DNA from: Bacteroidales bacterium
GTDB lineage: Bacteria > Bacteroidota > Bacteroidia > Bacteroidales > F082
NCBI GenBank assembly: GCA_017394865.1
Contig: JAFPWT010000012.1
Coordinates: forward strand, 1-64,000
DNA length: 64,000 nt
Direction of reading: 5' to 3'
Shown here: positions 52,007-61,491 of the stretch, in pieces
Numbering within the stretch: the first letter of the stretch is position 1
How the letters are laid out: each line of letters begins with the position of its first letter
Notes under the pieces: generated by a model
Told to the model about the DNA's origin: nothing
Database searches by the model: none
The model's input: only the letters and a program-made list of their open reading frames with translations
Program-made: the position numbers and the translations under genes

Positions 52007-53308
52007 GAAAATATAATTAAACCCGATAAAGGTTTTCAGCTTCTCACCGTCGCGTTTGTCGAGGGCTTTGCCCATATCAACTGACACAATGAGGTTGCGG
52101 TTCATGATGAGCTTGAGGCCGCAACCAGCGCTCATGTGGACGTTCTCGTTATCACCGCTGTAAATCTTATGGTCTTGGTAGGTATCCGCGGTGGCGATGT
52201 CAGCCGCCATCATTTCCTCTTCGCGGAACTTCTGAGTCACCAAACCTGCATCGAAGAAAGGATTCAAAGCCACCTGCCAGTTCTGGTTGATGAACTGGAA
52301 GCCCACGATGCGCCAGCGCAGCTCTACGTTACCGAAAGCGAAACCCTCACCGAGCACGCCGTTGCGGTTTACACCACGCATGGTGATGGCGCCACCTAAA
52401 CCTTCGGTGTACATCTTCTGGAAGAACATGGTGTTCAGGTTGTTGATCATGTACCAGGGAGTTTTGCCTGCAATGCGGTTCTGGGCACCCAAACGATAGG
52501 CAAAGGTCAGTTTATCTTTGTAGACTGGGATGTATTGGCGCCACAGGAAGGTGTACGACAGGTTGCTGTAGCCCTTCTGATCGATGATGTCGGGAGCGCC
52601 GACTAAAGTGGCTTCGGCGTAGATGCCCTTGGTGGGATCGCTGTTGTGGTCACGGCTGTCGTAGATCATGCCGAGGCGGATCTGGGTGGTGTTGCCGCCA
52701 TGGGCTTCATCTTCCTTGATGATGTTGTTCGCGGTATAGGCCTGATACAGTGTGTATTGGTCTTCGTAGCTTTCCAGGTTGATGCGGTCGACTTTGGTGT
52801 TATAATAGGCCAAGCCTGCCGTCCAGTAGAGGTTGGGTACATTAAAGAACGGCCTTTGCATGCTGCCCACAAAGCGGAACTGGTTGCGGTTGATGAAGTG
52901 ATAGCCGCTCTTGACGTCCTCCAGATCAGCATAAGGATCGAAGCCGCTGGCCTCGAAACCGTTGAAGCCGAAAAACTCGTATTTCTTGGCATGGAAGTAG
53001 GTCACATCGACGAAGAGCTTGGTGTCCTTCACTACAAAAGGCATGTCGCTGTAGAAACGGAGCACTGTAGAGCCTTTGGTATAACGCGAGGCTTCTACAT
53101 TGAACTTGTAGTTGTAGCGGGGATAGCGCGAGCCGTCGCCGTAATTGAAGATGTCGCAGCATACGCCGTACTGGAAGCCGAGGTCGGCATCATAGCCTAC
53201 CACTGGCAGGGGACCGAAGTTCCAGCCTTTCTTGATGATGTCTTTTTTCTGTGAGAAGGCGCTGACGGAGAGGAGCAGCGCTAGAGCGATAAGTAGATGT
53301 TTTTTCAT
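52004..53308 (-). CDS. BamA/TamA-family outer-membrane protein
   Basis: A 434-residue protein with a signal peptide ending SAFSQ. The barrel resembles the C-terminal part of Omp85 surface antigens without POTRA domains: FGPLPVVGYDADLGFQYG, IYDSRDHNSDPTKGIYAEA, GGAITMRGVNRNGVLGEGF, FVNVELRW-like strands, and a terminal Phe (FIGFNYIF). The ITMRGVNRNGV segment corresponds to the lid-lock (V/I)RG(F/Y) region. Role in export or lipid transport unknown. TATCTTTG at 53331-53338 (minus). Confidence 0.82.
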   Translation of the reverse strand: MKKHLLIALALLLSVSAFSQKKDIIKKGWNFGPLPVVGYDADLGFQYGVCCDIFNYGDGSRYPRYNYKFNVEASRYTKGSTVLRFYSDMPFVVKDTKLFVDVTYFHAKKYEFFGFNGFEASGFDPYADLEDVKSGYHFINRNQFRFVGSMQRPFFNVPNLYWTAGLAYYNTKVDRINLESYEDQYTLYQAYTANNIIKEDEAHGGNTTQIRLGMIYDSRDHNSDPTKGIYAEATLVGAPDIIDQKGYSNLSYTFLWRQYIPVYKDKLTFAYRLGAQNRIAGKTPWYMINNLNTMFFQKMYTEGLGGAITMRGVNRNGVLGEGFAFGNVELRWRIVGFQFINQNWQVALNPFFDAGLVTQKFREEEMMAADIATADTYQDHKIYSGDNENVHMSAGCGLKLIMNRNLIVSVDMGKALDKRDGEKLKTFIGFNYIF

Positions 53309-53330
53309 AGTAATTCGTTTAATTTTGTGG

Positions 53331-53338
53331 CAAAGATA
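53331..53338 (-). promoter_or_regulatory. -7 box (TATCTTTG) for the BamA-like gene
   Basis: Exact TATCTTTG on the minus strand, 23 bp before the ATG at 53308; back-to-back with the mntP box. Confidence 0.65.
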
Positions 53339-53346
53339 AAAAAAAC

Positions 53347-53354
53347 TATTTTTG
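53347..53354 (+). promoter_or_regulatory. -7 box (TATTTTTG) for mntP
   Basis: TATTTTTG, 21 bp before the ATG at 53375; only 8 bp separate it from the divergent box. Confidence 0.6.
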
Positions 53355-53374
53355 CGGCCTCAAAGATTTTGAAG

Positions 53375-53953
53375 ATGAGTTTTGTAGAAATACTCCTGAT
53401 CGGCATTGGCCTCTCGATGGATGCTTTCTCGGTTTCGGTTTGTAAAGGGTTGACCACCAAGAAGTTTTCATGGAAGATGGCTTTGGTCTGCGGACTCTGG
53501 TTTGGCTTTTTCCAGGCACTGATGCCGTTGATAGGATATTTTCTCGGTGCGCAGTTTGAGCAATATATCACGGCGGTCGACCACTGGATCGCCTTTGGGT
53601 TGCTTTTCCTCATCGGCGCCAACATGATCCGCGAATCTTTGTCGAAAAAGGAAGATCAGCCTCAAGATGGTTCTTTGGGTTTCAAAACCATGTTACTCCT
53701 CGCCATCGCCACCAGCATCGATGCCTTGGCGGTGGGCGTCTCCTTCGCTTGTATGGAGGAGGTGAACATTTGGTCGTCAGTGTTAATCATTGGGCTGACC
53801 ACTTTTGTCTTTTCGATGCTGGGGGTGAGAATTGGGAATGTGTTCGGTTCCAAATTTGAGAAATCAGCTGGGATTGTGGGTGGTATTATTTTGATTCTCA
53901 TTGGCTTAAAGATTTTGCTTGAGGATCTTTGCGGCATCTCGTTCTTGTGGTGA
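53375..53953 (+). CDS. mntP: Manganese efflux pump MntP
   Basis: A 192-residue inner-membrane protein with six hydrophobic helices. The paired metal motifs of MntP are clear: [16 protein letters not shown] (residues about 10-25) and [16 protein letters not shown] (about 112-127). It exports Mn2+. Start at ATG 53375 gives the normal length; a longer frame would run through both promoter boxes. No yybP-ykoY riboswitch is visible, as the leader is under 20 nt. Confidence 0.93.
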   Translation: MSFVEILLIGIGLSMDAFSVSVCKGLTTKKFSWKMALVCGLWFGFFQALMPLIGYFLGAQFEQYITAVDHWIAFGLLFLIGANMIRESLSKKEDQPQDGSLGFKTMLLLAIATSIDALAVGVSFACMEEVNIWSSVLIIGLTTFVFSMLGVRIGNVFGSKFEKSAGIVGGIILILIGLKILLEDLCGISFLW

Positions 53954-54008
53954 ACCTTTTTTGTTGAAAAAAAACTGGGAAGTTTTTCCTTGCTTTATTA
54001 AAAAATCG

Positions 54009-54016
54009 TATTTTTG
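54009..54016 (+). promoter_or_regulatory. -7 box (TATTTTTG) for tRNA-Pro
   Basis: TATTTTTG, 15 bp before the first base of the tRNA. Confidence 0.6.
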
Positions 54017-54030
54017 CAGTCTGAAAGTTT

Positions 54031-54104
54031 CGGGATGTAGCGCAGCCCGGTAGCGCGCTTCGTTCGGGACGAAGAGGCCGCAAGTTCGAATCTTGTCATC
54101 CCGA
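54031..54104 (+). tRNA. tRNA-Pro (anticodon CGG)
   Basis: A 74-nt cloverleaf. The acceptor stem CGGGATG pairs with CATCCCG, D-arm GCGC/GCGC, anticodon stem CTTCG/CGAAG with loop TTCGGGA (anticodon CGG, reading CCG), and T-arm GCAAG-TTCGAAT-CTTGT. The first base C, its G partner and the A at the discriminator position fit proline. CCA is not encoded. A T-run follows. Confidence 0.95.
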
Positions 54105-54138
54105 CTTTTTTTGAAAACGAGAGAGATTTTTTTATTTC

Positions 54139-54735
54139 ATGCCTAACCTGTTTATCATATCAGGCTGTAATGGCGCTGGTAAGACAACGGCTTCAATGAC
54201 GGTATTGCCGGAGACCCTGCAATGCCATGAATTCGTTAATTGTGACGAGATGGCCAAAGGTCTTAACCCGCTCAACCCCGACAGTGCGAAAATCGCTGCC
54301 GCTAGGCTGATGTTGCCCAGAATAAGAAGACTCATCGCTCACGACGCCGACTTTGCTATCGAAACCACCCTGGCCACCAAATCCTATCATGCTCTCGTAA
54401 AAAACGCCCAGGAGAAAGGCTACGACGTCAAATTGCTTTATTTCTGGCTGCAAAGCCCCGAACTCGCCCTGCAACGCGTGGCCGAGCGCGTGAAAAACGG
54501 TGGACATAACGTCGAGGAACTCATCGTCCGTCGCCGCTATACAGCAGGCATCCGCAATCTATTTAAACTCTATCTTCCCGTAGTCGATTATTTCATCTTG
54601 ATCGACAACTCTGTCATGCCCCGCGAAGTCATCGCCGAGGGCAACATCCACGACACGGTGAAGGTGTATAATGAAGAAAAATTTAAAAAACTCAGACAAT
54701 ATGACAACAGTAAAAGTGAATGCGAAGAAAAATGA
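54139..54735 (+). CDS. Zeta-toxin-family P-loop kinase
   Basis: A 198-residue protein with a Walker A motif at the N-terminus (SGCNGAGKTT, residues 8-17). NCDEMAKGLNP and IETTLATKSYHAL follow, then RVKNGGHNVEELIVRRRY, which fits the lid/arginine region of zeta-type or related small-molecule kinases. Zeta toxins phosphorylate UDP-N-acetylglucosamine, but many family members are housekeeping or phosphotransferases of unknown substrate. It lies just behind tRNA-Pro and overlaps a small partner gene at its 3' end. Confidence 0.8.
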   Translation: MPNLFIISGCNGAGKTTASMTVLPETLQCHEFVNCDEMAKGLNPLNPDSAKIAAARLMLPRIRRLIAHDADFAIETTLATKSYHALVKNAQEKGYDVKLLYFWLQSPELALQRVAERVKNGGHNVEELIVRRRYTAGIRNLFKLYLPVVDYFILIDNSVMPREVIAEGNIHDTVKVYNEEKFKKLRQYDNSKSECEEK

Positions 54736-54898
54736 GGTCTCCGATCTGACCAAGATGCTGATGACCGGCCTCGACCTATCCTTCAGACGCCTAGTGATCA
54801 TGCGCAGCCGACACAACGGCACCATGTGCTTCTGCGATGAGAAAGGCAATATCTATACTGTGAAAGCCAAAGATGTAAAGACGAAAATGGGGGCATAA
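54701..54898 (+). CDS. Small protein overlapping the zeta-like kinase, possible antitoxin or partner
   Basis: A 65-residue basic protein (MTTVKVNAKKNEVSDLTKML...). It overlaps the end of the kinase gene by 35 bases in another frame. A start 30 bases earlier (54671) is also possible. No family is recognised. The central part GLDLSFRRLVIMRSRHNGTM and the CDEKGNIYTVKAKDV tail suggest a small beta-rich fold. Gene order (kinase first, small protein second) is the reverse of the classical epsilon-zeta pair, so a toxin-antitoxin role is uncertain. Confidence 0.55.
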   Translation: MTTVKVNAKKNEVSDLTKMLMTGLDLSFRRLVIMRSRHNGTMCFCDEKGNIYTVKAKDVKTKMGA

Positions 54899-54925
54899 GA
54901 TAAAAACACCCTCTTTATTGATAAA

Positions 54926-54964
54926 CCACGACTGACAGGATTCCTGTAGGTCGTGGTTTTTTAT
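54926..54964 (+). terminator. Intrinsic terminator of the zeta-like kinase operon
   Basis: AACCACGAC pairs with GTCGTGGTT across a 16-nt loop, followed by a T-run that ends just before the fucosidase promoter box. Confidence 0.85.
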
Positions 54965-54972
54965 TATCTTTG
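54965..54972 (+). promoter_or_regulatory. -7 box (TATCTTTG) for the fucosidase gene
   Basis: Exact TATCTTTG, 22 bp before the ATG at 54994. Confidence 0.65.
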
Positions 54973-54993
54973 TCCCCGATAAAATCTGTCGCT

Positions 54994-56397
54994 ATGTTAA
55001 AAAAGCTGAATCTCCTGATATTGTTTTTGGGCTTGTCGCTCCTCTCTTTTTCCCAAACCGATCAATATCCCGAAACCGACCCCGTGATCACCCACCGTAT
55101 CAGCGAGTGGCAAGACCTCAAGTTTGGCTTCATGATGCACTGGGGCATGTACGCCCAATGGGAAGTCGTTGAATCCTGGTCCATCTGCAACGAACCTTGG
55201 ATCAACCGCAATGGTGCCGATTATTACCAGTATAAGACTGATTACCAGAATCTTAATAAAACCTTTAATCCCAAGAACTTCGATCCCAATAAATGGGCTG
55301 AAGCCGCTTACGACGCGGGCATGAAGTACGTGGTCTTCACCACCAAACACCACGATGGGTTCTGCCTATTCAACACCAAGGAAACTACTTATTCTACTGT
55401 TGACCCCTCTTGTCCTTTTTCCTCGAATCCTAAAGCCGACATCACAGGCGCTGTAGTGGATGCCTTCCGCAAAAAAGGCTTCTGGACGGGACTCTACTTC
55501 TCCAAACCCGACTGGCACTGCGACGATTATTGGGCACACGAATGGGCCACCCCTGATCGTAACGTGAACTACGATCCCACAGTGTATCCCGAACGTTTCC
55601 AGAAATACAAAGACTTTACTTTCAATCAAATCAAAGAGATCACCCATAACTACGGCGACATCGACATTCTTTGGCTCGATGGCGGCTGGGTGCGTCCCGA
55701 GTGGAGCGTAAACGACGAGACCCGTCCCTGGCTGGGCTGCCAAGGCTACATCCAAGACGTAGATATGCCCAAGATCGCTGCCATGGCCCGTGAAAACAAT
55801 CCCGATTTGATCATCGTGGATCGCTCGGTAGGAGGGAAGTATGAAAACTACCAAACCCCAGAACAGCAAGTTCCCGACAGCCTCCTGCCTTACCCCTGGG
55901 AGACCTGCATGTCGATGGGCGACTCTTGGTCGTATGTTTCTACTGATAAATACAAGAGTACCAATAAATTAATACATCTTTTGTGTGACGTGGTGGCCAA
56001 AGGCGGCAACTTCCTCCTGAACGTGGGGCCCGACGCCGACGGCAACCTGCCCGACACGGCCCTGCTCCGCATGAAGGAAATCGGCCAATGGATGCACGTC
56101 AACGGCGAGGCCATCTATGGCACCCGTCCCATCTATCCCTTCGCATATGGCAAGTTCCGCTTCACCCAAAAGGGCGATAAGGTGTATGCCATTTTCCTGC
56201 TGGACGAGCAGGAAAGCCCTGTGCCCGACACCTATTGGTTCGAGGCTCCCGGAATGGACCTCAGGACGGGTAGGATCAAGGTGTTGGGTTGCCGGCAGAG
56301 AGCCACAATCAAAAAGGAAGCCGACCGTTATCGGATCGACTTCCCCAATGCTTTTGAAACCCCACACGCGGTGGTGTTCGAGTTGCGCTGCCGTTAG
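54994..56397 (+). CDS. Secreted alpha-L-fucosidase, glycoside hydrolase family 29
   Basis: A 467-residue exported glycosidase. The signal peptide ends SFSQ. GH29 hallmarks follow: LKFGFMMHWGMYAQWEV, YVVFTTKHHDGFCLF (conserved His pair), GLYFSKPDWHC, and the nucleophile Asp229 in ILWLDGGWV. The C-terminal beta-sandwich is complete. It removes L-fucose from host glycans or plant/algal polysaccharides, placing the organism in a glycan-rich habitat. The stop codon overlaps the stop of the convergent 56394 gene. Confidence 0.93.
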   Translation: MLKKLNLLILFLGLSLLSFSQTDQYPETDPVITHRISEWQDLKFGFMMHWGMYAQWEVVESWSICNEPWINRNGADYYQYKTDYQNLNKTFNPKNFDPNKWAEAAYDAGMKYVVFTTKHHDGFCLFNTKETTYSTVDPSCPFSSNPKADITGAVVDAFRKKGFWTGLYFSKPDWHCDDYWAHEWATPDRNVNYDPTVYPERFQKYKDFTFNQIKEITHNYGDIDILWLDGGWVRPEWSVNDETRPWLGCQGYIQDVDMPKIAAMARENNPDLIIVDRSVGGKYENYQTPEQQVPDSLLPYPWETCMSMGDSWSYVSTDKYKSTNKLIHLLCDVVAKGGNFLLNVGPDADGNLPDTALLRMKEIGQWMHVNGEAIYGTRPIYPFAYGKFRFTQKGDKVYAIFLLDEQESPVPDTYWFEAPGMDLRTGRIKVLGCRQRATIKKEADRYRIDFPNAFETPHAVVFELRCR

Positions 56398-58217
56398 AAT
56401 CTCACGTATTTCTTTCCGTTTTGGAAATACATGCCGCGGAAGCTGTCCGGAAGGGTAGTGCCAAGGCAACGTCCGTCGATGGTGTAGATCTTGCCGTCGC
56501 CTACGGTTTCCCCATCGGTTTGTTCATCCAACGAGGTCACGGTGAAAAACACATAGTCCTCGCCAGCCTCGGTCAAAGCGTAATTTGACTCGCAGTCGTC
56601 GTATACGGCGGTGAGCCGGAAGACATAGTCGCCCGGGTCCAGACTCTCCATCCAGGAGGTGTATTCGGGACCGATTTCGATGACTTCCTTTAAGCTGTTC
56701 ACATACAGATTGTAATGGAGCGGGGTCGTTTCGGGGGCTTCCCATTCCAACCGGGCGCCGAATACCTCTTCGTAATAGTAATACTCGCCCTTGAAGTTGG
56801 TGGGAGGATCGCAGGGCGCAGGTGGCGTGGGAGGTATCATCTGGCCCATCGAGCCGTCTTGTCCGATGTTCTGGCCGTAAAGACCGCCGGTGCTTGAGTT
56901 GACCCAGGCCACGATGTTCTGTCCGCCATGGAATCCGGTGCTGTTCTCGTCGCCGGTCTTGTTGTAGGTGCTGGAACTCATCGTGGTGTTCCAGGTGTTG
57001 TTGCCCTCCATGTCATACCCCTTGGCTTCGATGTTCGAGTTGGCATCCTGGTGATAAATCACCGAGAAGCCTCCTCCGTATTCATAGGCGTCGATGTGTA
57101 TGTTGCCGAGGTGCATGGTGCCGTTGTCGACCACGAGGAGTCCGTCGCCCCAAAGTTTCTCGCCCGAAGCGGTGATGCGGTTGATGTAAATCTTGCTCTC
57201 CGCCTGATAGGCAGCATCGGTCTGCCGATAGGCGATGAGCAGGTCGTGGCTGTCGGGATCGACGGTGGCGTAGGCGTCGAGGTAGAGATTGTTTGGGTCA
57301 AGCTCATGTACCGGTACGCCGGTGGTCTCTAAAATGGTCGGGGCACCATTCTGGTTGAAGTGGAACACGTAGGTGTTGTGGGTGCCGCCCAATCCAGCCG
57401 GATGCCAGATGTAGACATAGCCGCCACCCAAACCGTCGGGCACCACGTGATGGATGTAACTGCCGGGAATGGTCACGGGCGCCATGAGCTGGACGTCGTT
57501 CGCGAACTGGGTGCCGTCTTTCCGATAGCCCACCACGCGAACATCCTTCTCATAGAAGTAGGTATATGCATATTGTTCTTTTTCGTAGACCACAAACACA
57601 TTGCCGTCGGGAGCCGGAACCAGCTGTCCAAAGGTGCAGTTCCATCCACCGTCGTCGGCGATGGTGATGTTGGCCTGTGTGGTGCCGTTGGGATAGATGT
57701 AGCAGAGGTAGCTGAAGGTGTTGTCGGTGGCCAAAGCCCAAACGCCGCCGTCGTCGCCTGCGAGAAGTTCCACACGCGATCCGCCGAGGCCGTTGAACAG
57801 CACGACGCCAGCCTCACCCCAGGGATAAGTGCCGTCGGCGTTGATCTTCACCGCCACGCTTTGTCCGGCTTTGGTGGAGAAACACGACACCATGCCGCCA
57901 TCGCTCGTGGCCACCATGGCGAAGCCTTTCGACCAGGAGGGGAGGGTGTATTGCGATGCCGGTTGCAAACCGCTGGCATCCCATTGGGGTTGGCCCGCAA
58001 AGTTGAGACGTTGCACTTTCGGTACCCATCCATTGGAGGCAAACTGCGACCATTGCATATAGGTGTTGCCCGAAACGGGATCGGTGGAGAGGTAGATTTC
58101 GCAAGCATCCGCCGAGGTGTTGGCGATGAAGGTGTTGCTTGCCGGGTCGTTGACCCATTGGGCTTGCGACACGATGAAGGTCGCCAGCGTCATCAGAAGT
58201 AACAGTGATTTTTTCAT
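56394..58217 (-). CDS. Secreted protein with fibronectin type III-like domain and T9SS-type C-terminus
   Basis: A 607-residue exported protein with a signal peptide ending IVSQAQ. The N-terminal 450 residues form repeated beta strands (WSQFASNGWVPKVQRLNF, GVWALATDNTFSYLCYIYPNG), probably a beta-propeller. A fibronectin III-like domain follows (about 470-560, CDPPTNFKGEYYY...LEWEAP, PGDYVFRLTAVYDD). The last residues (KIYTIDGRCLGTTL...GMYFQNGKKYVRF) have the shape of a T9SS type A sorting domain. Ligand unknown. The start at MKKSLLLLM follows leuS closely on the same strand. Confidence 0.75.
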   Translation of the reverse strand: MKKSLLLLMTLATFIVSQAQWVNDPASNTFIANTSADACEIYLSTDPVSGNTYMQWSQFASNGWVPKVQRLNFAGQPQWDASGLQPASQYTLPSWSKGFAMVATSDGGMVSCFSTKAGQSVAVKINADGTYPWGEAGVVLFNGLGGSRVELLAGDDGGVWALATDNTFSYLCYIYPNGTTQANITIADDGGWNCTFGQLVPAPDGNVFVVYEKEQYAYTYFYEKDVRVVGYRKDGTQFANDVQLMAPVTIPGSYIHHVVPDGLGGGYVYIWHPAGLGGTHNTYVFHFNQNGAPTILETTGVPVHELDPNNLYLDAYATVDPDSHDLLIAYRQTDAAYQAESKIYINRITASGEKLWGDGLLVVDNGTMHLGNIHIDAYEYGGGFSVIYHQDANSNIEAKGYDMEGNNTWNTTMSSSTYNKTGDENSTGFHGGQNIVAWVNSSTGGLYGQNIGQDGSMGQMIPPTPPAPCDPPTNFKGEYYYYEEVFGARLEWEAPETTPLHYNLYVNSLKEVIEIGPEYTSWMESLDPGDYVFRLTAVYDDCESNYALTEAGEDYVFFTVTSLDEQTDGETVGDGKIYTIDGRCLGTTLPDSFRGMYFQNGKKYVRF

Positions 58218-58230
58218 ATGACTCATGTTT

Positions 58231-61200
58231 TTAGCCTATTACGATATTGACGATTTTCTTGGGGACGAAGATCACCTTGCGGATATGCTTGCCCTCGATC
58301 CATTTGGCGGACTCGGGAGCGGCCAACACGGCGGCTTGTACCTCGTCGGCAGTCATGGTCACAGGCAGTTCCATGGTGAAACGCATCTTGCCGTTGAAGC
58401 TGATCGGGTAGTTGAAACTGTTTTCCACGGTCTTGCTCTCGTCGTAAACGGGGAAGGTAGCCTTCACCACGGAATCGTTGTGGCCCAGCAGGTGCCAGAG
58501 TTCCTCGGCAATATGGGGGGCGTAAGGTGAAATCATCACACACAAGGGCTCCAAGATCTCACGCTTGTTGCACTTGAGGTCAGTGAGCTCGTTGACGCCG
58601 ATCATAAAGGCCGAGACCACGGTGTTGAACGAGATGCTCTCAATGCCCTCTTCCTCCTTTTTGATGAGCTTGTGCAGGCACTTCAGCTCAGGTGCAGTGG
58701 CGGGCTCGTCGCTGACGCGGAACTCGTTGTTCTCGTCGGTGTAGAGCTTCCAGAACTTGCGCAGGAAGCGGAAGGTACCCTCGATGCCTTGGGTGTCCCA
58801 AGGTTTCGACTGCTCGAGTGGTCCGAGGAACATCTCGTAGAGACGGAGGGTGTCGGCGCCGTATTTCTCCACGATGTCATCGGGGTTCTGCACGTTGTAC
58901 ATCGACTTCGACATCTTCTCGACCTCCGAACCGCAGACAAAGATGTCCTTGCCGTCCTTGTCCTTCTCGAAGATGAACTGGGCGTCCTTCAGGTCGTCGC
59001 GCCAGGCACGGAAGGCCTCCACGTCAAGCACGTCGTTTTGCACGATGTTGATGTCCACGTGGATGGGGTCGCTGAACAGCTCACGGTCGGGAATGTTTTT
59101 GGAGACGAATACCGGTCCGCCATGGTAGGCTTCTCCGTCTACAAAAGTGGGAACCTCCTTACCAGCGATGAGGTCCTTGATCTTCTGCTCCACCTTGTCG
59201 GTGCCGTTGAGATAGTCGTTCACCACGTCAACGATGGGTACCAGCAGGAGCTTGTAGCCCTTGCTGGCTGCATAATCTTCCCAAGGCTCAGCCAGTTTCT
59301 CGAGGGCGCCCATGCGGTTGATCTCGATGAGGATGCCTTTCTCGGGGCAGAAGAAGTCAAACCGACGGCGACCGTCTTTGAAGTCCTTTAGGAATTCCAC
59401 GCCCAACTTCTTATCCTTGATGATGTTCCAAACGTTGTACTCGCAGATCTTCTCCATGTTGACACGGTAGGCGAAGCTGGAGCGACCTTGGATCATGCCT
59501 TGGTTGATCATCCTTTGGAAAGGCTCTTCCTTGCAGGCTAATCCGATGTCATACAGGAACTTGCACCAGAAACGGCTGTAGATCAAGTGGCCGGTGGCGT
59601 GCTCGGCGCCGCCGATATAGAGGTCGACGTTCTGCCAGTAGTCGTTGGCTTCGCGGCTGAAGTATTCCTTGTCGTTGTGCGGATCCTCGTAGCGGTAGTA
59701 GTAGCCGCTCGAACCGGCGAAGCCTGGCATGGTGTTGGTCTCGATGGGGTAGCCCTCTTCGGTGACCCAGTTCTTGGCGCGGGCCAAAGGCGGCTCACCG
59801 GTCTCGGTGGGCTTGTATTCATCGATGCTAGGCAACTCTAAAGGCAGTTTCGACTCGTCCATGGCATAGGGCATCCCGTCCTTGTAGTAGATGGGGAAGG
59901 GCTCGCCCCAGTAGCGCTGACGGCTGAAGATGGCATCGCGGAGACGATAGTTGGTTTTGCCGGTGCCTACGCCGAGTTTTTCCAGCTCCTGGATCATTCG
60001 CTCGATGGCTTTCTTCACGGTCAGACCGTTGAGGAAGCCCGAGTTGACCAATTCGCCGTCTTTGGCATCGAAGCTCTCTTCCCAAGTGGCGGGATCCGTC
60101 GGCTCAGTACCGGGTTTCTTCACCACTTGGATGATGGGCAGGTTGAAGTGACGAGCAAAGGCGAAGTCGCGGCTGTCGTGGGCGGGCACGGCCATGATGG
60201 CGCCGGTGCCATAGCCCATGAGCACGTAATCGGCAATCCAGATGGGCAGCTTGGCTCCCGTGATGGGGTTGATGCCGTAGGCTCCCGTGAAGGCGCCGCT
60301 CACCTTTCGGACCTCAGCCATGCGCTCGCGTTCGCTGCGGTTCTTAGTGCGGGTGATGTATTCCTCCACCTCGGAGCGTTGTTCAGGGGTGGTGATCTCG
60401 CTCACCAGCTCGTGCTCGGGTGCCAGCACCATGAAGGTGGTGCCGTACAGGGTGTCCGCACGGGTGGTGAACACTTCCAAATCAATGTCTTTTCCTTCGA
60501 CTTTGAAGATGACGGAAGCGCCCATGGACTTGCCGATCCAGTTGCGCTGCACTTCCTTCACCGACTCGCTCCATTCCACGGTCTCCAGGCCGGTGAGCAG
60601 ACGTTCGGCATAGGCGGTGATGCGGAGCAGCCATTGTTTCATCGACTTGCGCACCACGGGGTAGCCGCCACGGACGGAGAGGCCGTCGACCACCTCGTCG
60701 TTGGCCAGCACGGTGCCGAGTTTCGGGCACCAGTTCACCAAGGCTTCAGCCTGGTAGGCGAGACGGTAGTTCATCAGCACTTCCTGTTGCTCCTTCTCGC
60801 TCATGGCCTTCCATTCTTCAGCAGTAAATGAAAGTGGCTTGCTCTCGGCCACGTTGAGGCCCTCTGTTCCCTTTTCCTCGAAGCGATGAATCAGTTTGCT
60901 GATGGGTTGGGCCTTCTGGCAGCCGTTGCAATAGAAAGAGTTGAACAGCTGGAGGAAGGTCCACTGGGTCCATTTATAATAGGCCGGATCGGAAGTGCGC
61001 ACCTCGCGGTCCCAGTCGTAGCTGAATCCGATCTTGTCCATCTGCTCGCGATAGCGGTTGATGTTCTTCTCGGTGGTCACGGCGGGGTGGGTGCCGGTTT
61101 GGATGGCATATTGCTCGGCTGGTAGACCGTAGGCGTCGTAGCCCATCGGGTGCAGCACGTTGAAGCCTTTCAGCCGTTTGTATCTAGCGTAGATATCAGA

Positions 61201-61371
61201 GGCGATGTAGCCCAGCGGGTGACCCACATGCAGTCCCGCGCCGGAGGGGTAGGGGAACATGTCCAAAACGTAGAATTTCGGCTTATCGTGGTCAATATAA
61301 ACCTTATACACTTTCTGGTCGCGCCAATATTGCTGCCATTTTTTCTCGATCTCGGTAAAGTTGTAATCCAT
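58231..61371 (-). CDS. leuS: Leucyl-tRNA synthetase carrying an inserted DUF559-like domain
   Basis: A 1046-residue class I synthetase, about 100 residues longer than usual. HIGH motif H48-V-G-H51 ([12 protein letters not shown]), editing domain ([29 protein letters not shown]), and KMSKS at about 819-823 are intact. Residues about 639-752 interrupt the catalytic region between [18 protein letters not shown] and [10 protein letters not shown]...[15 protein letters not shown], which are normally nearly adjacent. The insert resembles DUF559/Vsr-like endonuclease domains ([37 protein letters not shown]). The open frame and intact motifs argue for a working enzyme. Confidence 0.93.
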   Translation of the reverse strand: MDYNFTEIEKKWQQYWRDQKVYKVYIDHDKPKFYVLDMFPYPSGAGLHVGHPLGYIASDIYARYKRLKGFNVLHPMGYDAYGLPAEQYAIQTGTHPAVTTEKNINRYREQMDKIGFSYDWDREVRTSDPAYYKWTQWTFLQLFNSFYCNGCQKAQPISKLIHRFEEKGTEGLNVAESKPLSFTAEEWKAMSEKEQQEVLMNYRLAYQAEALVNWCPKLGTVLANDEVVDGLSVRGGYPVVRKSMKQWLLRITAYAERLLTGLETVEWSESVKEVQRNWIGKSMGASVIFKVEGKDIDLEVFTTRADTLYGTTFMVLAPEHELVSEITTPEQRSEVEEYITRTKNRSERERMAEVRKVSGAFTGAYGINPITGAKLPIWIADYVLMGYGTGAIMAVPAHDSRDFAFARHFNLPIIQVVKKPGTEPTDPATWEESFDAKDGELVNSGFLNGLTVKKAIERMIQELEKLGVGTGKTNYRLRDAIFSRQRYWGEPFPIYYKDGMPYAMDESKLPLELPSIDEYKPTETGEPPLARAKNWVTEEGYPIETNTMPGFAGSSGYYYRYEDPHNDKEYFSREANDYWQNVDLYIGGAEHATGHLIYSRFWCKFLYDIGLACKEEPFQRMINQGMIQGRSSFAYRVNMEKICEYNVWNIIKDKKLGVEFLKDFKDGRRRFDFFCPEKGILIEINRMGALEKLAEPWEDYAASKGYKLLLVPIVDVVNDYLNGTDKVEQKIKDLIAGKEVPTFVDGEAYHGGPVFVSKNIPDRELFSDPIHVDINIVQNDVLDVEAFRAWRDDLKDAQFIFEKDKDGKDIFVCGSEVEKMSKSMYNVQNPDDIVEKYGADTLRLYEMFLGPLEQSKPWDTQGIEGTFRFLRKFWKLYTDENNEFRVSDEPATAPELKCLHKLIKKEEEGIESISFNTVVSAFMIGVNELTDLKCNKREILEPLCVMISPYAPHIAEELWHLLGHNDSVVKATFPVYDESKTVENSFNYPISFNGKMRFTMELPVTMTADEVQAAVLAAPESAKWIEGKHIRKVIFVPKKIVNIVIG
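59116..59457 (-). other. DUF559-like nuclease-fold insertion within leuS
   Basis: About 114 codons with no counterpart in ordinary Bacteroidota LeuS. The order of elements follows DUF559 proteins: helix with [16 protein letters not shown], strand [11 protein letters not shown] (Asp of a PD-(D/E)XK site), strand ILIEIN (Glu), helix, then GYKLLLVPI and a final helix. Lys/Gln at the third catalytic position is replaced by Asn (EIN), and the His usually following the Glu strand is missing, so it may be inactive. Confidence 0.7.
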
Positions 61372-61399
61372 AAAAGATGCTTTTTGTCAGAATAACCTG

Positions 61400-61407
61400 C
61401 AAAAATA
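61400..61407 (-). promoter_or_regulatory. -7 box (TATTTTTG) for leuS
   Basis: TATTTTTG on the minus strand, 29 bp before the ATG at 61371. Confidence 0.6.
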
Positions 61408-61445
61408 AACAATTCTCCAAAACCGTTGCGAAACAAAGAAATAAA

Positions 61446-61476
61446 AAAACAGCGTGTATCTCTCGTGGGCTCACGC
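61446..61476 (-). terminator. Probable terminator of the Rpn-family gene
   Basis: On the minus strand GCGTG pairs with CACGC (61472-61476 and 61452-61456), with additional internal pairing, followed by TGTTTTTTT. The same motif with a longer stem recurs at 62571-62603. Confidence 0.6.
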
Positions 61477-61491
61477 CGGAGGTTGTCTGTG

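Noticed and set aside
54031..54898. Integrated mobile element at tRNA-Pro
   Set aside because: No integrase gene and no direct repeat of the tRNA 3' end was found downstream; kept only as a low-interest possibility.
59116..59457. Intein in leuS
   Set aside because: No N-terminal Cys/Ser splice block or C-terminal His-Asn followed by Cys/Ser/Thr is seen at the junctions; the insert is also too short for a full intein with endonuclease.
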